Source of the DNA: Bactrocera neohumeralis
Taxonomy: Eukaryota > Arthropoda > Insecta > Diptera > Tephritidae
Assembly (NCBI RefSeq): GCF_024586455.1
Contig: NC_065922.1
Location: 12,458,089 to 12,522,088 of the forward strand
Reading direction: 5' to 3'
DNA: 64,000 bases
Below are positions 11,513 through 23,704 of the stretch, one piece after another; position 1 is the first letter of the stretch, and each line of letters opens with the position of its first letter. A model generated the notes under the pieces. The model was not told the origin of the DNA. It made no database searches and saw only the letters and a list, made by a program, of their open reading frames with translations. A program made the position numbers and the translations under genes.

Positions 11513-11790
11513 TTACTGTGCATTCCTTATTTGTATACATAAATAGTCTCCAACTTTCAAAACAATTGATAAAGTAGGTTTTTTTAATTCCCACAAATCG
11601 CCTACGATTATTTTTAGGTTAAAGCCCTGGATGTGCCACTTAAGTAACGACTTAAAGAAGCGTGATTTGTGTGTCAGATCGTTGTTTTGGTGGAATCCCC
11701 AAACCAGAGACAAATTGTCAGAAATATCCTGTAATCCACTCATGTTAAAAGCGAATATTCCTCATGGATTTTCAATGGCACAGAAGAAAT
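11513..11790 (-). pseudogene. Tc1-like transposase fragment, catalytic end
   Basis: Minus-strand translation gives SDNLSLVWGFHQNNDLTHKS followed by RFFKSLLKWH and, after a gap, GDLWELKKPTLS. These fit the Tc1 blocks for the second catalytic Asp (QQDNDPKHTS, here with D changed to N) and for NLWxELK after the third. The PDLNPIE motif itself is lost. It is short and unaccompanied by identified inverted repeats, so the call rests on these two blocks. Confidence 0.6.
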
Positions 11791-12145
11791 ATTTACAGTT
11801 CTAAAATAATGAGAAATATAACCAAAGTTTTTTAATGAAATTTCATCGGCATATTTTATCAAAAATGTATATACATAAGTATACTGAAAGTATTAAGGTT
11901 GGAATGTTATGAAGAGACCATATGAAATATAAGCTCAATTTTAGTGCCATCATTACTATTATTGTTTAATCGAGAGAACGAACTGGGCGTACAATCCAGC
12001 CAGTCACAGATCAACAGGGTTTTTTGGGTTTCAAGCGACAGAAATACTTTCTACTGACCATTTTTAAGATAACATAATACAAGAAATCTGCCAATTCTGT
12101 TAAATTCAATAAAAATAGTTTTATAAAAATTTTTTTACGTGGTAA
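11791..12145. other. no recognisable feature
   Basis: Spacer with no coding, RNA or repeat signal that I recognise. Confidence 0.4.
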
Positions 12146-12410
12146 ATTTTAAACAGGTGGCAACACTCATAAAAACTATTATCAACTATAAGCATACTTA
12201 ATTTGATACCCTTATTGTAATATCTACTTTTTCTTATTAATTTTATTGAATTATGACTCCAAAAAAGGTGGCAACTCTAATTAAAAATTACTTTCGACTA
12301 TTAGATTTTTTAAAATGCTTTTGTTTGAATGCTATATTTTAGTATTTTTGTATTCTATGAGATGTATGAATTTATTATTTTTAAAACAACTGGCAACATT
12401 TTGACTTTTT
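12146..12410 (-). repeat. GTTGCCACC-box satellite, array C (reverse orientation, ~3 units)
   Basis: GGTGGCAAC boxes occur near 12155, 12266 and (as TGGCAAC) 12390, spaced 110-125 bp in AT-rich DNA. On the reverse strand the middle unit reads AGAGTTGCCACCTTTTTT, matching units of the array at 37.0-38.1 kb. I treat it as a small outlying array of the same family. Confidence 0.6.
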
Positions 12411-14160
12411 TGCTTTCAAGCATTCAAATACTATTATTAGAAAAACTAAAATTAAAAAACTCAAAAACTTGTTAAGGTAAAGTCAATCTGCCTTTATTAT
12501 ACCTAGTGATATACTGTATATACATATAAGTGCGGTGGTAATGCGATTTCGTTGCGTAACTACTTTGCGTTGCAGTCAATTTTTTTCTTTTTTTTTCTCT
12601 TTAAAAAATATAAAAATCTATGGATAAGAATTAAAGTGCAGTGTATCTCACACATTTATTATAGCAAAAGCTTTGAGCAAGAAAATAAATTCCAAGAAAT
12701 CGCTTAAATTTCATCGCTTAATTAACACTTGATTCTCCATAAAACTGTGTCTGGTACTTCATTAGCAGCACGCGCCTTTGGTATATATTTCTGGTGATCT
12801 TCTGTTGGCTTTACACATGCTGATATCCAAATATATCATGCGTTATTCATAGAATGCATTTAATATTATTTTTTTATGTTGTCTAATGTATAAAGTAAAC
12901 GCAATTATTGCCAAGAGCACTCATAAATTACAAACAATGCTTATGTAAAGGCATATTTTACTTAAAAAAATTAGTAAAAGAATTCATTCATCAAATTTTT
13001 AAGAATTTTTTGTCGAAACATATGTAAGTGTTGCGCTCTATGAGAGTTACATAATTTGCATAAAAAATATATGTGTATATATATTTGAGAGTTAGCTTTG
13101 TACAGCAATAAGTTTTGTATGTATATTTTATATATGTGTGCATATATAAATAACTTTTTTTTGTGCCACACCTTCAACATTGTATGAGTAGTCAACCGCT
13201 GTCTCCACACTTTCACCATTCTAACGGCATAACATGCAATTAACGTTGTGCTTCCTACATACATACTTACTATACATACTTATTTTAAATACTTGCTTAC
13301 TTATTTACTTACTTACTTACTTACATATATGTATACCTACTACCTACTCATATGTAGTTATATTGTGTTGTTTTTTATCTGAAGTATGCGGTTTATTATT
13401 TTTGCAATTATTTTAAAATTACTCGCCACTCAGCAAGCATGTAATTCTTTATATAATATTTGTTTTTAAAATTATCAAATGCATTTGGAGAGCACTCATG
13501 TTCAAGTGTGTACGCTTGTAATTGCTGTGAGATAAAAATAAAATTCAACAGCTACATTTGCACAGACATTTATACTCGTACTCTCACATAGGTATATACG
13601 GTTTTCCAGAAACAGGTTAATTTTAGACACAGCTCGAGCACGTTGATTGTTAAGTAAGCGAAAAGTGAATTATTTTTGAAAATTGTAACAATATTGGGAC
13701 GCTCATGTAAACACACATTAACAAAGCAAATAAAAATAATAAAAGAATAAGGAAGGAAGTGCAATATTTAGGGAAGCATTATAGAAAAAATGGAGAAAAA
13801 TGTTTATTGTGAATTAAGTGGCGCACATAGTTTGAGAGGTAAAACAGAAAAGACGATTTTTGTGAATTAAAAAAATACTATATCAATTGCTTTAAAAATT
13901 TTAAGTGTATGTTTATACATATTAAAAAAAAAAACAATAAAATTTTTGTATAAAAAAAAATTAATATTTTTCGAGTGCCAGAGAAGGGTACAAATACATG
14001 CCCTACACAGCTGCAATGATACCGTCCTACTTCATGGATTAAACTCGAAAAAATTTGCATACAAAAAGGCATTGTAGGTACAATGTTTTACTAACGAGAA
14101 AAATAATTAAATTGACAAAGTGGTCGTAGTTCAAGCAAAAGTTGATTTTTATTAAAGCTA
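12411..14160. other. AT-rich DNA without recognisable genes; (TTAC)n microsatellite
   Basis: Contains (TTAC)n at about 13303-13324 within a longer CATACTTAC-rich patch. The open frames in this stretch lack domain features. Confidence 0.4.
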
Positions 14161-15645
14161 GCTGGCCCCGCAGTCGTTGTCCTGCATGAAATTATGTGTT
14201 TTAAAATGAAAAGAAAGTTGAAATTTCGTTGTATTAAAAATCATTTATTTTCGATTTTTCTAAATTTTTTCAATGTCACGCAGTTTGATAAACAACATTT
14301 TTTGGTTTTCTGATGCGTAAACGTACAGAGAAAATGGATTTCCAACTCGTGAACACGCCACGTATATCTGGCAGTGTGACAAACATAGCATTTCCAGATT
14401 TATGCCACACTCTTCTAGCGACTATTCTTGTGTCCTGTTGATTGTCATCGCAAATGCAATTTTCCCTGGAAACTGAATACGTTTGAACTGAAATGGCAAA
14501 TCGTTAGAACTCAAAGGAATTCTTAGAATGAAACATTCTACCCCCTTGTATTCGATAGCGCAGATTACGGAACATAATAACGACAGATACAACTTTGAGA
14601 CGCAAATGATGCGGTGGCATACCACGCCTGTCCAAAGAATTTAGAAATTCCACGGGATGATTCACGGCATCGTCTTCATTGTCAAGACGATCGATCGATT
14701 TCTATGAGCGCAAGTCTCCTGGAATTTGGCTTTGAATCTTCCAGTTTAAGTCAACAACATCGGTATTTTTGGCAGCTAACATTGCGCGTGCACTTAAGGA
14801 ATCGTAGTTAAGATAATTTGGCCAATGTCCGAACATTCGTGATGAGTTCATCTTTCGTGAATAGTTAAAGGGAAGATGGAATTGATGTCAAACCAGCGGA
14901 AGTATCAACCGGAATTGACCCATTTCCAATTTTTAGCGAAGAGGATGTAAAATGTCTTCGGCAATGTCATTTTTGTTCTTATCCCATAATTGACGCGGAT
15001 TTGAAGGCTGATATGACGAAGTGATTATCGCGAAAAGTGTGCGAACTTCATTTGCATTCGAAGTAGCTATCGCATCGTCTGTTGTTTGATTCCAGTGATT
15101 ATCATGTACCAGCAATTGTAATTACTGGCTTGCTTCTCCAAAACTTGCACACACCGTACCATTCACAGCACCCTATGACACAAATAAAGTTGAACTGCGT
15201 ACATTAATCAATAGCAACCGAAGGTAGAAACAATCGTCGTTTTTCGGGTGAATTGAGTAAATTCGTCCTAATGCATCAGTTGATAACACAACTGGATGTC
15301 CATCTACTGGTTGGCCTTGCTTTCCGCGCAACTATTTCTTCGACGATGCATTCCAGGTATAATATCAGGATATTTCCGAATAGAGCAATGTTCTCGCAAA
15401 CGGATCACTGACGAAAGTTGAGAAAAAACTCGTAAATGTTAATTTTGTTGCTGGCAGTGTTTCCACTGGCTGTATTGTATTCTTTGGGTTGAAATACACT
15501 CTTTGGCCATTCTCCAAATTAACAGCGAGACGCACAACAGTCGGAAAACGTTTTCCGGAAAAATCTCTAGAGTACAGTAAACAAGCATATCTCAAATAGC
15601 CTATTATTAACATCTGATCCATCTGCTCCTGATTGCGGGTTCAAG
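14161..15645 (-). pseudogene. Helitron (Rep/helicase) pseudogene, helicase part
   Basis: Minus-strand fragments follow Helitron protein order. RFPTVVRLAVNLENGQRVYF and DPFARTLLYSEI lie at 15365-15622. DNHWNQTTDDAIATSNANEV with PSNPRQLWDKNKNDIAEDIL lies at 14933-15115. A degenerate LNSLDRRGMPPHHLRLK lies near 14590-14640. The C-terminal helicase block SNDLPFQFKRIQFPGKIAFA with MTINRTQ lies at 14422-14550, followed by remnants of the final CFSHGQLYVACSRV motif near 14330-14400. These belong to the PIF1-like helicase half; the N-terminal Rep endonuclease is absent because the LINE sequence begins just upstream. Stops and frameshifts make it non-functional. Confidence 0.85.
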
Positions 15646-15649
15646 ACAC

Positions 15650-17210
15650 AGGTTACGTTAGGTTAGCTGGCTGATCAACGATCGTTATATGTAGTCCTTT
15701 GTGAAGCTATAGAAAAGAAGAACACCTGTATTCGAACTTATAAATTAGCAAAAAAGTTCACAGGGATGTTTGAAGGTATACGCTCCCAAGTTTCGGAGTC
15801 TTGACCTCCCAAACGCGGAGCAGTCAAGAAAGAAGTGTTGAGTTGTTTCCACCTCATCTTCTTCCATACAGCTTCTGCAGATGGCGTTCGGTAAGATACC
15901 AACCATACAGCATGGACGCCAATAGGTCAATGACCTGTTAAAAGCCCCACAACTAGAGAGAGGCTAGCCTTACTGCGCACCAAAAGAGCACTAGTTTTAT
16001 TGCAATCGATCGTAGCTTCCGCGAAGCTCAGCTATCTAGTAGTAGAACACAAGAAGATACCGACCCGCTCCCATTCTACCAATAGCAGTTCTAAGGTTCC
16101 TTGCTAGCGCATCAGTTTTGCAATTTCCTGCGATTCCGCTATGGCCTGGCACCCATACCAGTCTTATCACAAAGACACTCGATGCTATTGATAGCGAGGT
16201 TAGGCACTCCTCCATCAACCCTGAACGCAGTTAATGAGTTCAAAGCTAGTAGGCTCTGCTATCGGAGTGAATGGTCACGTCTCTGAAGGAGGTTGCACTC
16301 CGGAACAGTAAAACTGCTTCTACCTTAATGGGTGGAAGTCTGAAGCTGGAGTAGATAGAGAGTTGTCGACAGTAAGCTCCTCCACCAACCTTCCTTCCAA
16401 GCTTTGACCCATCCGTGAATAAACTCATTGCCCCTCTCCTCCAACGACTTATTCCCACCCAAACATCCTCGTCTGCATATGGGCAGAGAAGGAGGCGCCA
16501 GAGTTCGGTTTGGTTTTGATCTAAGTGATCCTATACGAAGTCAAAGTGTATGAGGCTTTCCGAGTGTTCAGATACGTGCTCTTTTAAGTACCCAGATTCT
16601 CTGAGTCTGATAGCAACTTTCTCAGCCATAAACTTTCCGACGATGTCAATGAGCACTATGTGCAAGATACCATTAAGTCCCATAGTTGGAGTAGACCTTA
16701 ATGCACCACACATGCGGAAGAGCGACTGCCGTTGAACGCTCTCGAGTTTCTTTGCAGTGTGGTTATTTCTAAAGCCCACCACATAAAGACTCCATAGAAC
16801 ATAATGGACTTGACTATGGTGTCGTAAAACCAGTGGACCACTCTCAGTAAGAGACCCCATCTTTTAGCAATGGCTCTTTTACAGTGCAGTATAAGGCAAA
16901 CGATGCCTTTTTTCTCTTTTTTCGATATGCGGCTTTCATGAAAGTTTCCTAATCAGGACGAGCCCTAGACATTTCAGTGTATCCGCCGGTTGCAGATGGA
17001 TGTCTCCCATTTGTGGCAGCGGTGCCACCGGGATCTTATATCTTCTAGTAAATAAAACCATCTCGGTTTTAGTTGAGTTGATGGCGAGACCACTTTCGAC
17101 TACTCAATTTGTTATGACGCTGAGATATACCTCAGGAACTTTTCTTTAACCTCAAGTGCTACATCGTCTACATAGGCAATCAACCGGCAGCCACGAGTCA
17201 CAGGACTTGT
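15650..17210 (-). pseudogene. non-LTR retrotransposon (LINE) 3' portion: RT end, RNase H, tail
   Basis: On the minus strand the order is: RT catalytic motif AYVDDVALEV (about 17160-17195), the thumb region KCLGLVL-RKLS-KPHIE, LESVQRQSLFRMCGALRSTP (16531-16860), an RNase H domain with FTDGSKLGRKVGGGAYC (16246-16458) and WVPGHSGIAGNCKTDALA (16036-16218), then a CRSCMEEDEVETTQHFFLDC zinc-knuckle tail (15745-15930). Interruption by stops and frameshifts is obvious. RNase H places it with I, LOA or R1-like LINEs. The 5' truncation at the YxDD motif is typical of LINE insertion. The 3' end (AGCTAACCTAACGTAACC) directly abuts Helitron sequence. Confidence 0.88.
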
Positions 17211-17848
17211 GTTGAATAAAAAATATAAAAACACAAAAAATTACGTAATAAATTCGTCATTATTTTTCAGGTGTCACTTGCTTAAATAGGCAATAGGCAT
17301 ATCCAGGCAATGCGTTCTTATTTTAATGAAATTCAAGCCAAGCTAATACGTGTGTTATTGTAAAATCCTATGTGATACTCAATCCAAACATTTTGGCCAA
17401 TCTGTAACACATATTAAATTCTTCAAAATTCTGTAACACCTTTACTCTCACTCATATAGGAATCATACAACAAAAAACGTTTTTAAATATATGATCTTTG
17501 TTTTGTTGTTGAATATTTGAGTTTTATTTTGCAGTACCACATACACCCACACCCCTAATGCCATCCATGGAAGAACACTTGTTCTGTCACTTTATTGCCT
17601 TCAGCTATTCTCGTGTTGGCAATACAACACAATTCAATTTGATTTTGTTACCTGACGCAGCTTGAGATCCATTTATGTTATATTGCATTTATTCTTCAAC
17701 GTTTTGTTCTATTTGTGCCAACACTTATGCCTTTCTTTTATTTTATTATTCTTGTATTCGCACTTGCCACATACACGACAATTGGGGATATTTGAGGCGC
17801 TCAAAAAGCGCAAAAATATATACATAAATATATATGTATCTATATATA
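17211..17848. other. no recognisable feature
   Basis: AT-rich sequence between the LINE and a MITE; a few TTG runs near 17500-17515 and no recognisable coding. Confidence 0.4.
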
Positions 17849-18348
17849 TTAGAGTGATTCAAAAAAAAAAAATTTTTTTTTTTTTTCGTTTGGTACTCGG
17901 AAAAATAGGTTCCTAGACACCTCTAAGAAAGCCTCTCCAAATATGAGTTTTTAATTGTAACGGGAAGGTCCTCCTACATACAGTTTTCTATTTTTTCTTA
18001 TTATCAGATAGAAAAAATTTATATCTCGCTTCCAATTACTTGAAAAAATTTCTTGTTCCTAAGATTTTGTTGGAAATTGAATGCTCTACAAAAAAGGTCT
18101 TATATGATTTTTTCGTAAACCCAAACGTTTAAAAGATATTAGCAGTTAAAGTTTGATTATTTTTGGGAAAATTTTTTATTTCTTATGAATTTTATAACTC
18201 AATGAAAAAAAAATTATTATGAATAGATTTTTGGGGAGGCTTTCTTAGAGGTGTCTAGGAACCTATTTTTCAGAGTACCAAACGAAAAAAAAAATTTTTT
18301 TTTGATCCTCCCTAATATGCATTGATGTTTGATGATGAATCACTCTAA
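17849..18348. mobile_element. 500-bp MITE with long terminal inverted repeats
   Basis: Ends are TTAGAGTGATTC (17849-17860) and its complement GAATCACTCTAA (18337-18348). Just inside lies a second, longer matching arm: TCGTTTGGTACTC, then AATAGGTTCCTAGACACC, then TCTAAGAAAGCCTC at about 17886-17937, and its complement at about 18233-18286. The arms are near-palindromic and enclose about 300 bp of noncoding DNA. Flanks are TATA-rich, so the target duplication is ambiguous (TA likely). Confidence 0.85.
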
Positions 18349-19715
18349 TATATATATATAATATAACTGTGTTGAAAGCTGTCAGCATGTGCATACAGTT
18401 ATGCTAGTCAATTGCACTCGTAAACAAAATGGCGCGACAATAAGGAAATCCTTGTTGGCATTGCCATTAGCGACGCTTCTCAGTTTGACACTCACTTGCC
18501 AGGGTTAGCAATTCGTTTAGCAGAAGTGAAAATGTATTGGTGGCAGCATAAGTACGTACATATATATTTTTATGACAATACAAACAGTTAGATGGTCGCA
18601 TTCCAGCTTCAAATGTCAATTGCGTATGACGAATATGGATGCGCGATCGCGTTTGCTCAAGTGAAATTTAAAGCGGAGCATAGCAAATATTCCAATATAT
18701 AAATATGTATTTGTGTGCAGAAAATATCAAGTAAGTAATATCGATTTTAACTACATATATATGTGTAAGTGCATGTATAAATTCCAAGGTATTATACTAA
18801 AAAAAAATTATATTCTTTTGTGAAAACGGTTGTAAAGTCAAGATATGGCGACATTAGCGGTCTGCATCAGCGTATGAGTGAACATAAAATCGTTTTAGCT
18901 TGTATGATAGCTACGAATATATAAAATAATATTATATGATTTAATTTTTCTTAACGATTTGTTGTAAAAGTCGCTTGTGTTAAGGTCTCATTGCCAATTG
19001 AGTATGGAAATTGAGACAATAGAAACTGTATGTGGTTGTTGTTTAAATCATATGAAAGTGCATACATTTCCAAAAAAAAGTTACTGTTGGCAGTGATTGA
19101 ATAATAAGAAGAGTAATGCGAATTTATTGATTTTGAAGCATTGGAACTTATTTTAGAAGTTGCTGGCATTGAATTGCGCCTTAAGATAGGCTTCGGTGAA
19201 ATGAATGAATTTTTTTTTTTTTGAAAGATTAAGCTTAATTAAGCGCTGAATAATATAACTTGATGAAGAACAATTAAGAAAAAATGTTTGAGCATATTAC
19301 GAGTAGTATTGCATACTAAAGTAAAATACCTAAAAATATACAATCATAAAAATACCTAAAGGATCACACCGTTTTAGAGTCATTTTAGCGACTGTGACGT
19401 TAGAGGATATTTTTTGCTAATTTTGAGTTGATAAAACCGAAAATGATGGTACAAATGTACTAACAAGCAGGATTTTTGTGCTGTAGTCGAAGGATGTAGG
19501 GGTCAAGCCACCACCATTTACTAAATAAAATGCGAATATATGCTGTATGTGATGGAAAATGTTTGAACTTAAATTCATCATCAGAATAACTCAAATACCC
19601 TACTTACCTCTTAGCACTTCAGTCGCCAATTTTTCTTTTAGATTTATTGAGTACTCTTATTTGAATATCAATATTATAAACCACCTACACGGTACGTACC
19701 ATTATCTTTCCACCA
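18349..19715. other. no recognisable feature
   Basis: AT-rich intergenic sequence. The minus-strand open frame at 18951-19169 is Ser/Asn-rich with no recognisable domain. Confidence 0.4.
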
Positions 19716-20425
19716 AACTGATGCCACTTCGTAATAAAAATGTTTTGAACTTTTTGAACTTTGCAGATGACATTTACCTACTACATCACAAACTCTGTAA
19801 CATACAAAAGGAGATCATTAACCTAGTCTAGCTGACACGAACTGTTGGCCCTGAGATAAACAACGCCAAAGCTAAGGCTATGAGCGTCACTGACTCCAGC
19901 AGAAGCTCAATGCGGCGACACCTTCTACTACCTCGGAAATGTTAAAACAACTAACGGGAAATCATAAGCAGATGCTAACTGTTGAAAAATCGAGACATGA
20001 GCGGCGTTTGAACTGCTACAATCGGTGTCGAAGAACGCGTACATCTCCAGAATCCCAAAACTCAGAATATTCTCCGCATGCGTCAATCTGATGCTATTAT
20101 ATAGAAGCGAATCATGGCTCGTCTCGAACTACATCACTCAGAGACTTTAAGAAATCATCAACAGGCGCTTAACTATCATCTGCAGAATATTCTGGTTTAA
20201 AATTATGAGCGAACAAACGTTAGGAAGAAGTGAAAGAGAGCTGTACTGAAGCAAATAAATTGCAGAAAATGGAGAAAGGGGTTTCCATACAGCAGTACTA
20301 AGAAGTTGCTTGCGTGTAATTTGCTGGGAAGCAGAAGTTATGGCCGACCAAAATTAACATCGTGAAGATCGATATCAAAATCCGCAACCTGGTAGAGGCC
20401 TTATACTACAAAGCGAAGTAACAAG
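19716..20425 (+). pseudogene. LINE reverse transcriptase fragment (RT palm to C-terminus)
   Basis: Plus-strand fragments across frames include FADDIYLLHHKLCNIQKEI (19757-19825), where ADD is the RT active-site motif. These are followed by INNAKAKAMSV, YLGNVKT, an SRIPKLRIF-like segment, SETW-like and IIN-R-L-RIFW-like remnants, and finally CRKWRKGF...GSRSYGRPK near 20265-20350. That succession fits the C-terminal half of non-LTR reverse transcriptases of the RTE/CR1-like type. Multiple stops make it dead. The clade is inferred. Confidence 0.7.
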
Positions 20426-20865
20426 AAATTTCTATTTTGTTTTTGTAGCGCCAGAATTCTATCGAGTTAACAGTCCTTTGGTTCGGATAAAAAATCCGGG
20501 TCCTTTCCGGTTACGAAGTCACGACTGTCGTGGAAAAGGATAATTCAAGTTGGTCGTCAAGTATTATCTACTTCCAGTTCTTTGAACTCAAACACTTTTG
20601 GTACTCCAAAATATTTTTCATGAATTTTACTTTCCAATTGTTTATTCCAGTTCAAACCATCAGCAAAGATAAACGCTAAAGCTTTAGCTCACTAAAGTCA
20701 ACTTCAATATATATGTACATATATTCCTCTCAAATAATATTTCAGTAAATCAGACCAACGCATACCATTCTTCAGACAGGAAGACTTCCTACCGCCGATC
20801 TATTGCTGAAGAATATAAAATGCACTGCAGAGACGAATATAGTAGAGAACGAACAAGCTTCTCTA
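20426..20865. other. no recognisable feature
   Basis: Spacer between two LINE fragments. The start of the open frame here is unrelated to RT and appears to be chance. Confidence 0.35.
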
Positions 20866-20867
20866 AA

Positions 20868-21195
20868 GTGTACAGCTGCAAGCAAACGCCGATGACATTG
20901 ATATTATTGGCCTCAACAACCGCGCTGTCACATCCGCTTTTTCCTGCACATCTTGGAACCAGCATTGACAACATCAACAATATCAAACTTGAAATCCAAC
21001 GCAGAATCGCTCATGCCAACTTTGGACTGAGTAGGCAATTAATAAGTAAATTCCTCTCTAGAGGAACAAAGACCATACTTCAAAAACTCGCATCATTCTC
21101 GTCCTGCTTAGTATATGCGGAGGAAGGGACAATGACAACATCTGAAAAGACGGCGTTTGGAGTTTTCAAGAACGATGAGCCTTACAAGATATAAG
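20868..21195 (+). pseudogene. second LINE reverse transcriptase fragment
   Basis: Shows ADDIDIIGLNNRAVTSAF (about 20890-20945, the RT active site), then, in another frame, LGTSIDNINNIKLEIQRRIA, HANFGLSRQLISKFLSRGTK and TMTTSEKTAFGVFK. This is the order and spacing of the RT thumb in dipteran LINEs (YLG-SI, EIQRRI, ALSR-TK, LLYGAE-WT). It differs from the fragment at 19716-20425, so it is a second, independent remnant. Confidence 0.75.
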
Positions 21196-21227
21196 ACGAC
21201 ATTGTTATAGTAGATCAAACCAAGCTA

Positions 21228-21490
21228 CAGGGTTTGTCCGGAAAGTAATAGGACGGATTTTCTTCCGCCGCCACTGTACTTCCGAGCGTGCACGCACCGA
21301 CTGGATTCGGTGGAGGGCGTTCCTAGCTAACGAACGAGCGTCTGATCAGTTGTCTCCGCGCACCTGGAGAGTCAGGACAAACATTTTCGCGCTACGTGTT
21401 TCTGTGTGTAGTGTAAGCCGGAAATGCATTCATTAGAGCATTGGTACGCGATTAAATTCTGTGTGAAACTCGGTAGGTTATTTGTCCGAA
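21228..21490 (+). mobile_element. mariner 5' end (terminal repeat and start of transposase)
   Basis: Starts after TA (21226-21227) with CAGGGTTTGTCCGGAAAGTA, a mariner-type terminal repeat, followed by an unusually GC-rich leader. From 21424 a broken frame gives MHSLEHWYAIKFCVKLG-like sequence, the first helix-turn-helix region of a mariner transposase. Nothing further downstream can be assigned, so the copy is truncated. Confidence 0.6.
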
Positions 21491-22779
21491 TGAATGAGAA
21501 AACTGCAGCATTGAAAGTACTATATTCAATACCCGCCGGTGGAAGCTGAGGAATTTCGGTTGGAGATATCAAGTGAAGAAAGACCTGGCTGAACTTAGTA
21601 TCTTCAATTGGCGCCAAGTAGTGAAAAGAAGAAAACTGTCTTGTTGTTAAAGAAGAAAAATAAATACCTTCTTATGGCTAAATGATCGATTATGTCAGTA
21701 ACGTTGCAATAGAAAGGAGCGTAAGAGAAATAATGCAGATATTCGAGAATGAGCGCGCAAAAATTACCCCTTGAGAAATTTAAAACTATATGTTTACTCT
21801 TTTCTTTACATAAACATTCAATCTTAACAGAAGAACTTGGGGCCTTGGAACTAGAGAAACGTTATTGAACAACGATGGTCGACTGGTAAAAGAAACTAAA
21901 AAACAAACAAACACTAAAACTATGTTGAAGAAACTGCTAATATTGAGTAACTTTCACTGCCTCTGTAACATTCTGTTCTCCCAAAATTCGAGCGTCAGTT
22001 CGGGAATTTTCAGTTTCCGGAATTACTTTCATGTTGAATTTTAACAACTGAAAGAAAAACAAGATTACATTTCAGCGCATCAAAGCAAGTCTCAATCGTA
22101 GCTTAGGTTTCGAAATTCACTCCAGCCAGCCAGACAGCCAAACTAGTACAGGATACACTCAGAGTTTCTGGCTAAGCATTAATGTCAAAATAAAAAGTCT
22201 ACCACACACGATAAGAGAAAAGAAACCTGAGTAATTCTGAGAAAATACGGCAACTAACATATTTCAAGAACAAACACCACACTACAAATAAATAGCACTA
22301 GTTTCATTATACTTAAACAATCTAAACACAAATGTGCAGCCTAATCCCTCTTCCTCATCCGCTGCATTCCTCCAAACTATTTCTGGCAGCTCTGTCTTAA
22401 AATAAAATGCTACACAAATAAGCGAATTAGGACATTGAGATGCATGCCTAAGATAAAGTAAATTATTTTTCTTACACTATTACAACAACTACAAGTATAA
22501 AGACAAATTTAGGTTAATATTTTCACATTACAAATAAAAGCGCAGCCATCAATCTGCCGCAACTTGCCATAAGACTAAGCTATGCGCCTGAATTTCAGTG
22601 TACAACAACGGTAAATATGCAAGAAAAAAATATATTAATAGTCGTCACATTAGTTCTTATTACCAACTGGGAACGAGCAAATAGTGCCCCAAAGCTTAGC
22701 CTAAACTGTACTTTTGTTTACTGTTTTATTTATATTTTTGTTGTTTGTTTGTCTCTCATTCTGTACACACGTGTATTTA
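21491..22779. other. no recognisable feature
   Basis: Mixed-composition sequence; no motif or domain recognised on either strand. Confidence 0.4.
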
Positions 22780-23704
22780 CAAGGTCTGTCGCAAAAGAAA
22801 CATGACTGTTAAAAAAAACAACAAAAATTAATATTTTTCAAAAGTTATATTTTTTTATTCAAAGTAGTTTCCTTGTGCTTCGATACAGCATTTAGCCCGG
22901 TCAATTAGCATTTCAAATGAGTGTTAAAGGTAATTTTTCGGAATGCTCTTGAGAATATCGGTCGTCGCCTTTTGGATAGCTGAAATGTCCTGAAACCAGT
23001 GTCCTTTCATGGGCAAATGAAGTTCTCCAAATAGGTAAAAATCACAGGGTGCCAGATCAGGTGAGTAGGGTGAGTGATTAATGGTTAATATGGAGTTTTT
23101 TGTCAAAAAATCAGTGACAAGCGTCGACCGATGGCACGGCGCATTATCGTGAAACAGGCGCCAGGACCCCGTCTCACGGTATTGTGGTCGAGAACGACGA
23201 ATGCGTGACAAAAGACGCTTCATAACAACAAGGTAAATCGTTTGGCCAGGTGGGGCGAACTCTCGATGTACAATACCCTCGGAATCGCAAAAACAAATCA
23301 GCATTGTCTTTATTTTTGACTTCTGAAGACGACCGACTTCTGATCGTCACAGAGGTCCTCACGACCTTCTTCGAATTGCTTAAACCACTCATGCACATTA
23401 CTACGGAATAGGTACTGATCACCATAAACTTTTTTCATCATGTGAAATGTTTCAGTAAGCATTTTCCCAAGTTTAAAACAAAATTTAATATTTTCTCTTT
23501 GTTCAAAATGCATTTTACGACCGATGACCAAAAGCTGCTGTCACTTTTTGATCGATAACATCGATTGTAGTTATCCAATTGTCTTAAAATTTCTACGACA
23601 TGTCAACAAGAGATCAAACTTTTTATTTCATATACCCACCAATAGGTGGCGCCACCAGAAACACTTGTATCTAAAAAGTTCTGTTTCTTTTGCGACAGAC
23701 CTTG
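22780..23704 (-). mobile_element. internally deleted mariner with intact termini
   Basis: 925 bp flanked by TA (22778-22779 and 23705-23706). Terminal repeats CAAGGTCTGTCGCAAAAGAA at both ends match over about 24 bases. It is shorter than the ~1.3 kb of full mariners because the middle of the transposase gene is missing. Confidence 0.9.
22924..23513 (-). pseudogene. mariner transposase, middle deleted
   Basis: The 5' part (ATG at 23513) gives MHFEQRENIKFCFKLGKML, then VHEWFKQFEEGREDLCDDQK, i.e. the first HTH. It then jumps at about 23325-23335 to MLICFCDSEGIVHREFAPPG, FHDNAPCHRS and SPYSPDLAPCDFYLFGELHL. The two visible Asp have 34 residues between them, the mariner DD34D signature. The second HTH and the first catalytic Asp are gone, so no active transposase can be made. 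The change of frame at the junction adds further disruption. Confidence 0.88.

Noticed and set aside
20820..20890. Start of an apparent 124-residue protein
   Set aside because: The N-terminal part is in a different frame from the RT motif ADDIDIIG; only the later part is reverse-transcriptase derived.
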